DNA from: Hepatocystis sp. ex Piliocolobus tephrosceles
Lineage: Eukaryota; Apicomplexa; Aconoidasida; Haemosporida; Plasmodiidae
DNA: 12,500 nucleotides
Direction of reading: 5' to 3'
NCBI GenBank assembly: GCA_902459845.2
Contig: CABPSV020000542.1
Coordinates: 1 to 12,500 of the forward strand
Both the position numbers and the translations under genes were made by a program. Below the pieces are notes generated by a model. The model was not told the DNA's origin. It saw only the letters and a list, made by a program, of their open reading frames with translations, and searched no databases. This document shows positions 1-9,800 of the stretch, piece by piece. Positions within the stretch are counted from its first letter, which is position 1. The number at the start of each line of letters is the position of its first letter.

Positions 1-4
1 CAAA

Positions 5-139
5 CATACATACATACATACATACATACATACATACATACATACATACATACATACATACATACATACATACATACGTACATACATACATACATACGTA
101 TATACATACATACATACATACATACATACGTACATACAT
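5..139. repeat. (CATA)n tetranucleotide microsatellite
   Basis: Nearly uninterrupted CATA units, with a few A-to-G changes giving TACG (for example near 77 and 98). It has no stop codon in any plus-strand frame, so it creates spurious open frames. Typical of Plasmodium intergenic or intronic DNA. Confidence 0.95.
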
Positions 140-150
140 GTTATATGTGT

Positions 151-154
<4 letters not shown>

Positions 155-209
<55 letters not shown>
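155..209. repeat. (TA)n dinucleotide repeat
   Basis: An uninterrupted AT/TA tract of roughly 27 units, directly right of the CATA array and directly left of the coding-like stretch ending at 305. Confidence 0.95.
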
Positions 210-212
<3 letters not shown>

Positions 213-220
213 GATAAAAG

Positions 221-305
221 AGGTGGACAGGAACATAATTCACCTATTACAGTAAATAATATATTAGACGGGTTATCAAATGAGAATTTTTTCGTTTTTC
301 ATTAA
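221..305 (+). CDS. possible last coding exon of a plus-strand neighbour (partial)
   Basis: The frame with codons starting at 3, 6, 9 and so on is open from the left edge to a TAA at 303-305. Its first part is only (CATA)n/(TA)n, but bases 221-302 have about twice the G+C of the flanks. They read as non-repetitive peptide, including [11 protein letters not shown] and [13 protein letters not shown] dinucleotides at 219-220 and 229-230 could be splice acceptors after an AT-rich intron. After the stop the sequence becomes A-rich, like a Plasmodium 3' UTR. The gene would be convergent with CHD1. I do not recognise a protein family. A chance open frame beside stop-free repeats is the main alternative. 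Confidence 0.3.
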
Positions 306-390
306 ATCGTAAAAAAAGATAAAAAAATAGAATAAAAAAAAAAGGATTAAAAGTATAGAAAAAGATAATAGTAAATTAAAAATAGAAAAA

Positions 391-393
<3 letters not shown>

Positions 394-421
<28 letters not shown>
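394..421. repeat. (TA)n dinucleotide repeat
   Basis: About 14 TA units without interruption in the intergenic region. Confidence 0.9.
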
Positions 422-425
<4 letters not shown>

Positions 426-1166
426 TTTTATGTGCAAAATAATGATAATATTTTAAAAAAAAAATTTATAATAAAGGCAAAAAAAAAAAAAAAAATATAA
501 TTGTCTGCTTAAAAGAGTTATAAAAAATTGTAATTTTAAAGCGTTTATATTGTAGATGATTGGGTAGGTTTTGATTATTTACTTCATTCTATCATTTATG
601 TATGTGCATACATATAGTAGATATATATGAGCAGAAAAAAAAAAAAAAAAAAAAATCTTTTATACTTTTATTAAGACATATTAAAAGAAGAATAGTATTT
701 ATTATGTTAAATATATAAATATATACATATGTATATATGTTTATATATACATGTACAAATCCTTTTTATTCATTCCTAAAGTTAAATGTTCATCTATATA
801 ATGAAATAGTTAAAAAAAATAAAATAAAACCTATTTAAAACAGAATATCAATTAAACACTAAAGACGGATATAGACCTTTATTTTTTTTTTGTCTAAATA
901 GTTAGCCATATATTTCGTTATATATTTAGCTATACGTTTAAAAAAATTATTAATTTATTTAATTATTTTTCTTACCCCACTACATTTGTCATTACTCTCA
1001 TTGTCTATCATATTACGTTAAAAAAAATAAAACAAAATATCCTTTTAAAACGAATAAATTAATCCAGTAAGTAAAATAACCATTTAAAAAATTATATTAT
1101 TATATAAAATTGCAAAAGTTGTAAAAAAAAAACAAGATAAAAATTGTAAAAAATGTATAAAAGTTG

Positions 1167-1189
1167 AAAAAAAAAAAAAAAAAAAAAAA
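1167..1189. repeat. poly(A) tract, 23 bp
   Basis: Uninterrupted A run on the plus strand. Similar runs occur near 479-495, 635-655 and 1630-1650. Such runs are often nucleosome-poor in Plasmodium intergenic DNA. Confidence 0.9.
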
Positions 1190-1378
1190 GGAGGGTGTAT
1201 ATATTGATATATATCTGTTTAAATGTAATAATATAAGAACTCGTTGAGATGAAGATGTATGAAATGGTAATATGGTAAACATATACATATATATATATAC
1301 ATTTACAATAAATAAATAACCTTCCCAGTGTTCATTTATATATTTATATGTATTTTATTTGACATTTTAAAGTAATAT

Positions 1379-1386
<8 letters not shown>

Positions 1387-1410
<24 letters not shown>
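1387..1410. repeat. (AT)n dinucleotide repeat
   Basis: About 12 AT units, preceded by two CATA-like units. Confidence 0.9.
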
Positions 1411-1627
1411 GCCTATGCATGTGAGTTTATGAGTAAAATTATATTTAATTTTGAATATATAATTTGCGTACTTTTCTTATTTGGTCAGTTTTTTTTTTTA
1501 TCAGTTTTTTATTTTTTTTTGGATAAACAAATTATTTTCTCGAAATAAACAAACACGTCGAAAAAAAAAAAAATAAAATAAAATAAATAAAATAATTAAA
1601 AAAAAAAAAATATAAATAATAATAATA

Positions 1628-1849
1628 ATGAAAAAAAAAAAAAAAAAAAATATGAACAAAGCGGTTAAATTAATAATGGATTATGTGTATAATACAAATG
1701 CAGTTATATATACTACTCAAACTGTAGTAATAAGCTATTTTATCCCTTTGTACATGTACAGTACAGTACAGTACAGTACATATATATATATATATATGGT
1801 ATGTTCATATGTGGTGTGTGTTAGCTTCTCTTTCTTTCTCTCTCCTTGA
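1628..1849 (+). other. small open frame of doubtful coding status
   Basis: 73 codons starting at an ATG followed by a poly-Lys run made of A homopolymer. The middle (about 1651-1750) has a mixed composition and reads MNKAVKLIMDYVYNTNAV. The end is translated GTACA and TA repeats plus a pyrimidine tract. There is no recognisable domain, and the C-terminal hydrophobicity comes from simple sequence. It could be a short protein, an upstream exon or chance; I favour chance. Confidence 0.15.
1749..1797. repeat. GTACA pentanucleotide array with palindromic head, then (TA)n
   Basis: A perfect 12-bp palindrome TGTACATGTACA (1749-1760) runs into five GTACA units (1756-1780), then TA dinucleotides to about 1797. 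Each unit holds the self-complementary GTAC. The pentamer is unusual among the di- and tetranucleotide repeats around it. Confidence 0.85.
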
Positions 1850-1978
1850 AGTCCTAATCTAGTATGTATGATACTCATATTTATCCGTTGGTATAAACAT
1901 CAGATATAGTAGGACTCAAATCGTGACAATATTTATATAGAATACCGCACGGGGGTCGCACGACTATTTATTTTTTTT
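1846..1978 (+). ncRNA. candidate structured RNA, unknown class
   Basis: A closing stem pairs TTGA(A)GTCCTA (1846-1856, one bulged A) with TAGGACTCAA (1910-1919). It continues as ATCT (1857-1860) with AGAT (1902-1905). Two hairpins sit inside: AGTAT/ATACT (1861-1875) and TTTATCC/GG-T-ATAAA (1880-1897). A second arm may pair TCGTG (1921-1925) with CACGA (1959-1963) around a G+C-rich CCGCACGGGGGTCGC. Eight T residues follow at 1971-1978, then T28, which would suit RNA polymerase III termination on the plus strand. GACTCAAATCG (1913-1923) fits the B-box consensus GGTTCRANYCC at 8 of 11 positions; an A-box at 1822 (TAGCTT) is weak. It is not a recognisable tRNA, 5S or spliceosomal RNA. The pairing works on either strand, so a structured 3' UTR or downstream element of CHD1 is also possible. 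Confidence 0.3.
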
Positions 1979-1984
1979 CGTCGT

Positions 1985-1986
<2 letters not shown>

Positions 1987-2014
<28 letters not shown>
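1987..2014. repeat. poly(T) tract, 28 bp
   Basis: Uninterrupted T run, which is poly(A) on the CHD1 strand, about 350 bp downstream of the CHD1 stop. It could mark the end of the CHD1 3' UTR or be a neutral homopolymer. Confidence 0.9.
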
Positions 2015-2015
<1 letters not shown>

Positions 2016-2210
2016 TTTTGTTTTTCCTACATTGTAATTACACCATCATAAGGTGAACACAAAGAAAATAACAATACTTTACTTACAAGTTTTAATAATT
2101 TTTTATACTTCTTTAAATATATTTTTATTAATTTATTTATACTATGTTGATTCATTTTTATTAAATTCATATTTTTTATTTCATGTATAATATAATTTCA
2201 TCATCAGTTA
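2015..2210 (-). other. CHD1 3' flank
   Basis: AT-rich DNA between the T28 tract and the end of the cryptic C-terminal frame. Many AATAAA-like words are present but none stands out as the poly(A) signal. No gene or structured element was seen. Confidence 0.5.
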
Positions 2211-2318
2211 TTATTTTTTATTTTTTAAATCCTTTTTATTTTTTCTTTTATCATTGGATATGTTTATTTGTGTACCTTCTTCATCCAAATCGTTTGCTTC
2301 TTCATCAAACTCATCCGA
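2211..2318 (-). other. cryptic C-terminal extension downstream of the CHD1 stops
   Basis: In the CHD1 frame, after stops at 2361-2363, 2340-2342 and 2319-2321, the next repeat unit reads SDEFDEE with GAA in place of TAA. The frame then stays open for 35 codons to a TAA at 2211-2213. The rest reads ANDLDEEGTQ and ends in a Lys/Asn-rich basic tail. This looks like a former or alternative end of the protein, reachable by stop readthrough or by an allele lacking the TAA units. No evidence here shows it is translated. Confidence 0.4.
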
Positions 2319-2381
2319 TTATTCATCAAACTCATCCGATTATTCATCAAACTCATCCGATTATTCATCAAACTCACCCAA
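2298..2381 (-). repeat. 21-bp tandem repeat carrying the stop codon
   Basis: Four head-to-tail 21-bp units in the CHD1 frame: LGEFDE-stop (2361-2381), SDEFDE-stop (2340-2360), SDEFDE-stop (2319-2339) and SDEFDEE (2298-2318). The middle two are identical. Degenerate relatives (SDEFDV, LDGLGE) lie just upstream in the protein. Because the unit is a multiple of three, gain or loss of units keeps the frame. Confidence 0.95.
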
Positions 2382-2796
2382 TACATCAAATTCATCCGAT
2401 TCATCAAGTCCATTCTCTTCATTGGACTCACCCAATCCATCAAGTTCGTTATTTTTTTTATTTTCACTTTTTTCATTCTCACTTGAATTTAATGATTTAT
2501 TTACGGACTGATTATTATTACTTTCTTCCATATCTTTAGAGGTTCTTTTATTTCTTAAAACATTTTTTAAACTTAAAAATGCATTATTTATATAACTTTT
2601 ATTACTATTACTTTGAGATGTATTTGTATTTCCTTTCTCACATTTTATAATATTTTCATTTTCTTCTGTACCATCAATAACATTAAAATTACTTTTATTT
2701 TCATTTCGTAAATTATAAATTCCACTTTTACTTCCTTTTTTTTTATGTACATGTTCAGGATGATAATCATCATTTTGTGTACTAATACTAAGCACC

Positions 2797-2830
<34 letters not shown>

Positions 2831-5800
2831 TGCTACTATTACTATTATTATTATTATTATTATTACTGCTACTATTACTATTATTATTACTGCTACTATT
2901 ACTATTATAGTTATTACTACTTTTATTACTACCATTAATATTATTAATTTCTGTACTGTTCCCTAATACTGTTGCTCTTTTTTTAACCGTTATTAATAAT
3001 GATTCTTTACCTCCTTCTTTATCTTCTTTATCTTCTTTATCACTTTGTATATTCGAATTATTAAGAAACCCCTTTATTTTATAACTACTTTTTATTTTTC
3101 TACCATAACAACTCGTACTATGTCTTGTACTATAACCACTACTATTACTACTACCAGTTATTATACCACCTTTAACATTAGGGCTTGTATTTTTTTCATC
3201 TAATTTACTCATACTACGTGTACTAGTACCAAGTCGACTATTACAATTAATCTTGTTAGTACTACTAATACTATTTACTTTACTAGTATTATTATTATTA
3301 CTAACTTTACTGGTATTATTTATTCTGTTACTACTGCGCATCCTACTGTTACTACCCATTCTACTATTACTACTCAATCTACTATTACTACTTACCCTAC
3401 TGTTACTACTAACTTTAGTGGTACTACTACTACTAACCTTAGTAGTACTACTACTACTTCCCTTAGTGGTGCTACTACTCCCTTTAGTGGCACTACTACT
3501 CCCCTTAGTGGCACTACTACTCCCCTTATTCATACTACTTGTTCTACTGATGGTACCTAAACGTGTACTACTTCCAATACGAGTACGATTACTAATACGA
3601 TTACTAGAACGGATGGAATTACCCAAACTGGTAGTACTATTTCCATCTAAAAGATTAATTGTATCATTATTCATAGGAGTTGTAGCAGTACTTGTAGGTA
3701 TACTAACAGTAGCACTAACACTATCAGTTGGAGTACTATTACTAGTAATCATGTTAGCAGTACCATTATCAACTACTTCTTCATCTTCTACTTTTATAAC
3801 CAACTCCGTATTATTATTATTATTATTATTAACTGTTGTCTTAGTTTTATTCCTTGATCTCCTTCTTTTTTTCAAAATTATTTTATCTTTATTACTACAT
3901 TGACTAAACTCTTCTATCATTTTTAATATACGTACAGATCTCATTTTTATTTTATCACATTTTATATTTTTCATATGTTCTAATTTTAAATTAGGATCTG
4001 CACATATTTCATTAAATGAACCAAAACCATAAACATAAACACCTTTTATCAAATTTTCATCATCTTCTTTAGTCCATACTTTTACATCTTTTGTCGTTAA
4101 ATCTCTCAAATGTTTGAAGATGTAGCTCGGTAGTTTAAGTTTCAAATAGTCAGATTCTTTTTCCGCTTCTGCTTCTGCTTTTGTAGTTATAGCATTCGTT
4201 TCAGTGTTCACTAGTGTATCGGTTTTTGCACCGGGTTCTACACCAGTATCTACACCAGTATCTACACCAGTATCTACACCAGTTTCTACACCTGTCTCCA
4301 TACCAGTCTCCATACCAGTCTCCATACCAGTCTCCATACCAGTCTCCATACCAGTCTCCATACCAGTCTCCATACCAGTCTCTATACCAGTTTCTCCACC
4401 AGTTTCTCCACCAGTTTCTCCACCAGTTTCTGCAATACCAGATGCCTCTTCTTTTTTATCACTTTTTAATTTATTACTACTACTACTACTACTATTACTA
4501 CTATTATTATTATTATTATTGTTGTTGCTTTTTGCACCTCTGCTGTTACACTTAGTTTTAACGGTAACAACAGTTTCATCAACCGGTTCTGGTATATTCG
4601 CTTTTAATGGTAAATTAAAACTATACTCATTATTATTATTTTGTTCTTTAACAAAATCATGTAAACATTTAAACAATTGTAGTCTTTGACATAAATCTAA
4701 TGCGTTAGCTTTATTTGTTCCTATATAAAAAGTATATGCATCTACTTTTCGTACTTTTTCACCACCACCGGTACCATTATTCTCTTTTGTTTTATTACCT
4801 AACCCTACATTAAAAGTCTCATCATCGTTTGAGTTTTCATCATTTTCTTTGAAACTTATTTTATTCATTTTGTTAGTAGTATCTGTTTCTAGTTCTGTTG
4901 TGGTGTCATTTGGTTCGTCTTTTATATTAGTTTCATCTTTAGTACTTAATTCATCCTTTGTACTAAGCTCGTCTTTAGTACTTAATTCGTCATTAGTACT
5001 TAGTTCATCTTTTAAACTAGTATTATTATCATTTACTACTTTTTTACCTGATACAGTCATGTCAGTTTTTACACTTTTCGAAAAAACAACACCTTTAATA
5101 CTACTACTGTTGAAATTACAACTGTTACTACTTTGTAATTCTTTTTTAGTATCACTGACTTGGTCCTGTGTATTTTCATAACAAATCTCCATCTCTTCCT
5201 TCTCACATAGTTCTTTCTTATACATTTCTTCTAGTTCGTCTTTTACTGTTTCGTTTTTTACTGTTTCGTTTTTTACTGTTTCGTTTTTTACTGTTTCGCC
5301 TTTTACTGTTTCGTTTTTTACTGTTTCGCCTTTTACTGTTTCGCCTTTTACTGTTTCGTCTTTTATCGTTTCGTCTTTTATCGTTTCGTCTTTTATCGTT
5401 TCGTCTTTTACTGCTTCGCCTTTTATCGTTTCGTCATTTATTATTTCATTTTTAACAACCCCATTTTTAACTTGTTCCTTTTTAGATACATATGTTTTAT
5501 CACGACCATCTATGCTACTACTACTAATAGTGCCATCCACTTTCAATACTTCATCATCTTCTCCTTTTAAATAATCAGTATCAACATTGTTACTTAAAAA
5601 CATTGACAAAACAGAACCAGATATATTCGTTGTTGAACTTGAAGCTTTTATCATATCACCACCAATACCATCACCATCATCATCATCATTCACACCTACA
5701 ACAGCCTCACTATCATCAACTTCCTCACCTATACCTACCATAGTATCTGCTAAAACATTAGTAGTAATATCCGATTCTAATTTCCCATCTACTTTATCTA

Positions 5801-6853
5801 CATCACACTTGTTATTATTTGTTACTCTTTCTACTATTTTTGTACATGTATCAACAATAATATTTAATTCCATTAAAATTACATTTTTATCTACTTTCAT
5901 TAATTTAGCATCTTCTTGTATATGATCTAAACGTAAACTCGGATTACCAAATTTTAATAAAGATCTATACAATCGAAATTTATCTTTTTCAGTAATATGA
6001 GTAGATGTTCTTCTATTTCGTTTTTTTTTATTAATGTTATTAAGTCTATCATAGTACTGACTACCACCACCATGTCCTCCTCTTCCTATTAATCCACCTC
6101 TATATTTACCACTTTTACTCTTCATTCTACCTCTATCAACATATTTTATTGTATATTCATCACTATCATCATTATCATGAAAGTGACTATAACTACTACT
6201 GGTTCTACCATAGTGATAATTTTTTCCACTCGTATTATATTCGTCATACAAAGAATTGTTATAACTACCAGAATTATTGTTATTACCAATTGAATTGTTA
6301 TAACTTCCATTATCCATATCTAGTAACATATTTCTCATATCTCTTGTTCTAGTTTTTCTAGGACCATATACCAACAATGCTTCTTCTTTCATCTTTTTTA
6401 TTTTTAATCTTTCTTCTAATGGTATAGTTTTATCCCAAAATGCTTTATCATTCTCTTCTTCCTCTACTCCTTGACCATTACCACTTAACCCTGATTTTCC
6501 TGTATCACAATATAAGATATTACTTTTTAAATGTGGTGGAGGTTCATATTTAAACTCAGTTATATTATTATAAGAACTTAACAAATCATCTGCTACACCT
6601 CCTCCTGCTCCTCCACCTCCTACATCAACACCATTTACACCTACACCTGAACCAGAACCATCATCAATACCATTACCATTATTAAATAAACTACTACTAG
6701 TACCATCTAAACTATTAAAAAATAAATTATTATCATTTTGTATACTATTCAAATCAGAATTTAATCCTTTGTTAGCTACTGTATTAGAAGCATTTTCATT
6801 TGCTTCTGCTTCTTCTAAAATTTTATCCAAATCAACATCTACACCTTTAATAA

Positions 6854-6889
<36 letters not shown>

Positions 6890-9800
6890 CATCTGTTAAA
6901 CCAGCTGCTGTTTGTTCTGTTGATGTTTCTCCATCTTCCTCATTTTCATTCTCACCATCCTCTTCTTCTTCAGAATTATATTTTGAACTATTTTTTTCCC
7001 ATAACTTTTGTGCACCAAATTTTAATATTTTTGATAATTCCTCTCTTGTAAAACCATTAGCTGAATTACCACCTCCTTCTCCACCAAGATAACTAACATG
7101 ATCATTTTGTTTTTTGTTAAGTCCTTGAACAACTAATGTATCTAACACCATTTTAACTTTTGCACGTTCTAAAATAGTCTGCTCAATCGAATCTTTTGTT
7201 ACTAACCGATATATTTGAACCGTTTTTGTTTGACCTATTCGATGAGCTCTTGCACCTGCCTGTAAATCATTCTGTGGATTCCAATCAGAATCATATATAA
7301 TAACAGTATCTGCAGAAGTTAAATTAATACCTAAACCACCAGCTTTTGTTGATAATAAAAAAACAAAATCATCTGAGTTCTTACTATTAAAATGATTCAT
7401 TGCTTTTTTTCGCATCTCTTTTGTCATTGTACCATCCAAACGTTGATGCTTAAATCCACGTAATGTTAAATATTCACTTAGTATATTCAACATTTTAACC
7501 ATTTGTGAAAAAATTAAAACACGATTGCCTCTTTCTTTCAAACGGATTAACAATTTTTCTAATAAACATATTTTACCACTAGAATAAACTAACCTTTCTT
7601 TGTATTCTTCTTTATCTAATGGTTCGTAACATAAAAACGGATGGTTACAAACTTTTTTTAATTCCATACATATATTTTGTAAAGAGTTTTTCGCACCACC
7701 AGATGCTTTGGCTAGTTGTTCATAATTTTTTGTTAATATATTTTTATAAAATTCAATTTGTATAGGTGACAATTCAACACGTAATATCCTTTCTACCTTA
7801 TTTGGCAATGACTTTTCTACATCTTTTTTTACTCTTCTTAATATTACTTCATGTAATTCGTGTTGTAATTGTATTAATTGTTTTTGTTTTGCTTCACCAA
7901 TCAAACTAGTGTTTTCAATTTCATTATATTTTTTCTGAAAGTTTTCATAATAGGTATATTGTTGAGGATTTAAAAAATGTAATAATGTCCATAACTCTTC
8001 TAAATTATTATGTAATGGTGTACCACTAAGTAATAACTTAGATTCTGCCATAAATTGTTTCAATTCTGTAAACCTTTTCGATTGTCTATTTTTTAACTGA
8101 TGTGCTTCATCTACTACCATTAATTGCCAAGTCATTTTTTTTAATAATTCAACATCACTAACACTATTTAATATAGATGGGGTAGTTATACAAACGTCAA
8201 ATTTATAACGATATCCTTTTGTAGGTACATATATTTTTTTTAATTCATGTGTTCTTATTATTTCTCGACTTATTGCATTGCCATGATAACATACTACATT
8301 TGCTTGAGGTAACCAACTTTTAAATTCATTCAACCAGTTGTCAACTGTAGATTGTGGTACAATAATTAAATAAGGGCCTACTAATTTCTCTTTATATAAC
8401 ATATGTCCAATTACAGCAATTGTTTGAACTGTTTTTCCTAATCCCATTTCATCCGCAAGTAATACACTTAAATTTCGTTTCATTCGACTTACCATCCAAT
8501 TTAATCCAGTTAATTGATAAGCTCTTAATTTTCTTTCATTTAAATAAAATGGTGTTTCATTATATGGATCGAATTTTGTAGCTGTTAATGGTCCTCTATT
8601 CCATACAGTTTGCATAGCCTTAATTCCATATATACTACTTTCTCTATCAAAATATTCATCAATTAATTTGGAAAATCCATGATCTATTAATGTTTGTTTT
8701 GTTTCTTCTGTACATTGATCATAAGAACAACTCATCCATTTTACTAAAAATATAACTTCGTTTGTTGCTTCACATGTATAATGTGTTACAATTCTTTCTG
8801 CATTTAATGCATCCATTTCTATTTGTTTTTTTATTTCGATATAAATCTTTTCTTGTTCAATCTCATCAGCAGTCATAAACTTTCTTTTTTGAAAAGATGA
8901 TCGAATTTTTTTTATATAATTATCCACCTTTTTTACACCATTATAATATTTTAAATATTCGTAGGTACAAAAAAAATTATGAATATGAGATTTTCCTATC
9001 CATTTAATTAAAAATTCAACTTCATTTATATCCTCAATATTTTCTTCTTCATAAAAATCGTCATAACTAGTATCCTCGTTGTCGTTCGCATATGCGACTG
9101 TAGTAGCAGTAGTACTGGTATCACCTTCTGGAGCAATAGTACTGGTATCACCCCCTTCTGTGGTACCTGCTACAACCATGTTGTTATCATCCCTGTTAAG
9201 ATCATTGTTAAGGTCATTGTTAAGGCCGTTTTTTATATCAGCCGATGCGGAAGCAGAAATAGTATCTTTACCACCACCATCACCACTACCACCACTACCA
9301 TCACCACTACCATCACCACTACCATCACCACTACCACCACTACCACCACTACCACCACTACCACCACTACCATCACCACTACCACCACTACCACCACTAC
9401 CATCACCACCACCACAACTATCAGTTGTAGTGACACCATTGGTAGAGACATCTGTAGCCAACTGCACATGCCCATTAATAGCAGCTCCTGCTTTTTTCTT
9501 ATTAATATATAAAAACGAATTGTTTGTTATGTTATTTATATTATTATAGTCTCTTATTTTTCTATGATGTAATACCCTATCAATTCCACCCATACTTTGT
9601 TTTTCTTGTTTTAGCAAAATTTTTTCCTCATCTACTTTTTTATCTTCTTCATCTGTTTCATAGTAATCATACAGTTTAGCATAGTTCAACACCTTTCTTC
9701 TTTCTCTTAAATTAGTTCTTCCTTGTACAATACCACTAACATTAGGAGAAACAAAAATATCATTCTTTTCATTTTTTTTCATTCTTTCATTATATTTTTC

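Larger units (their letters stand above)
306..1627. other. AT-rich intergenic region with simple repeats
   Basis: Mostly homopolymer A runs, (TA)n and short AT words, with no convincing gene. Two short islands have higher G+C. At 542-617 (plus) about 24 codons are open after a possible acceptor AG at 540-541, reading GTT TAT ATT GTA GAT GAT TGG and ending at a TAG. At 965-1066 a pyrimidine-rich open stretch is followed by a donor-like GTAAGT at 1067-1072. These could be small exons of a plus-strand gene or chance; neither can be assigned. The minus-strand frame at 1100-1288 is only a poly-Phe reading of A runs. Confidence 0.6.

Noticed and set aside
1..209. Telomeric or subtelomeric repeat
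   Set aside because: The units are CATA and TA microsatellites, not the GGGTTYA heptamer of Plasmodium telomeres, and no var or rif-like sequence is near.
1100..1288. Minus-strand 62-codon frame rich in Phe
   Set aside because: It is a translation of poly(A) and A-rich simple sequence; no domain, no coding-like composition.
1846..1919. tRNA gene, suggested by an acceptor-like 7-bp pairing
   Set aside because: Total length is short, there is no proper T-arm GTTC, no three-arm cloverleaf with an anticodon arm, and the closing stem carries a bulge.
3253..3903. Plus-strand 216-codon Leu-rich frame antisense to CHD1
   Set aside because: It is the mirror of Ser/Asn/Thr triplet repeats in the CHD1 tail read on the other strand; the hydrophobic run is a codon artefact.
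4204..4689. Plus-strand 161-codon frame with SIPVSIPV repeats
   Set aside because: Shadow of the METG repeat and poly-Asn run of CHD1; no independent evidence for a gene.
7204..7262. Degenerate SNF2 motif VI (Gly at 1737 before ARAHRIGQ)
   Set aside because: That position varies among SNF2 families; the arginines and the HRIGQ core are present, so no loss of function is implied.
9079..9549. Plus-strand 156-codon Pro/Leu/Ser-rich frame
   Set aside because: Antisense reading of the Gly/Ser/Asp minisatellite; the collagen-like look comes from the repeat.
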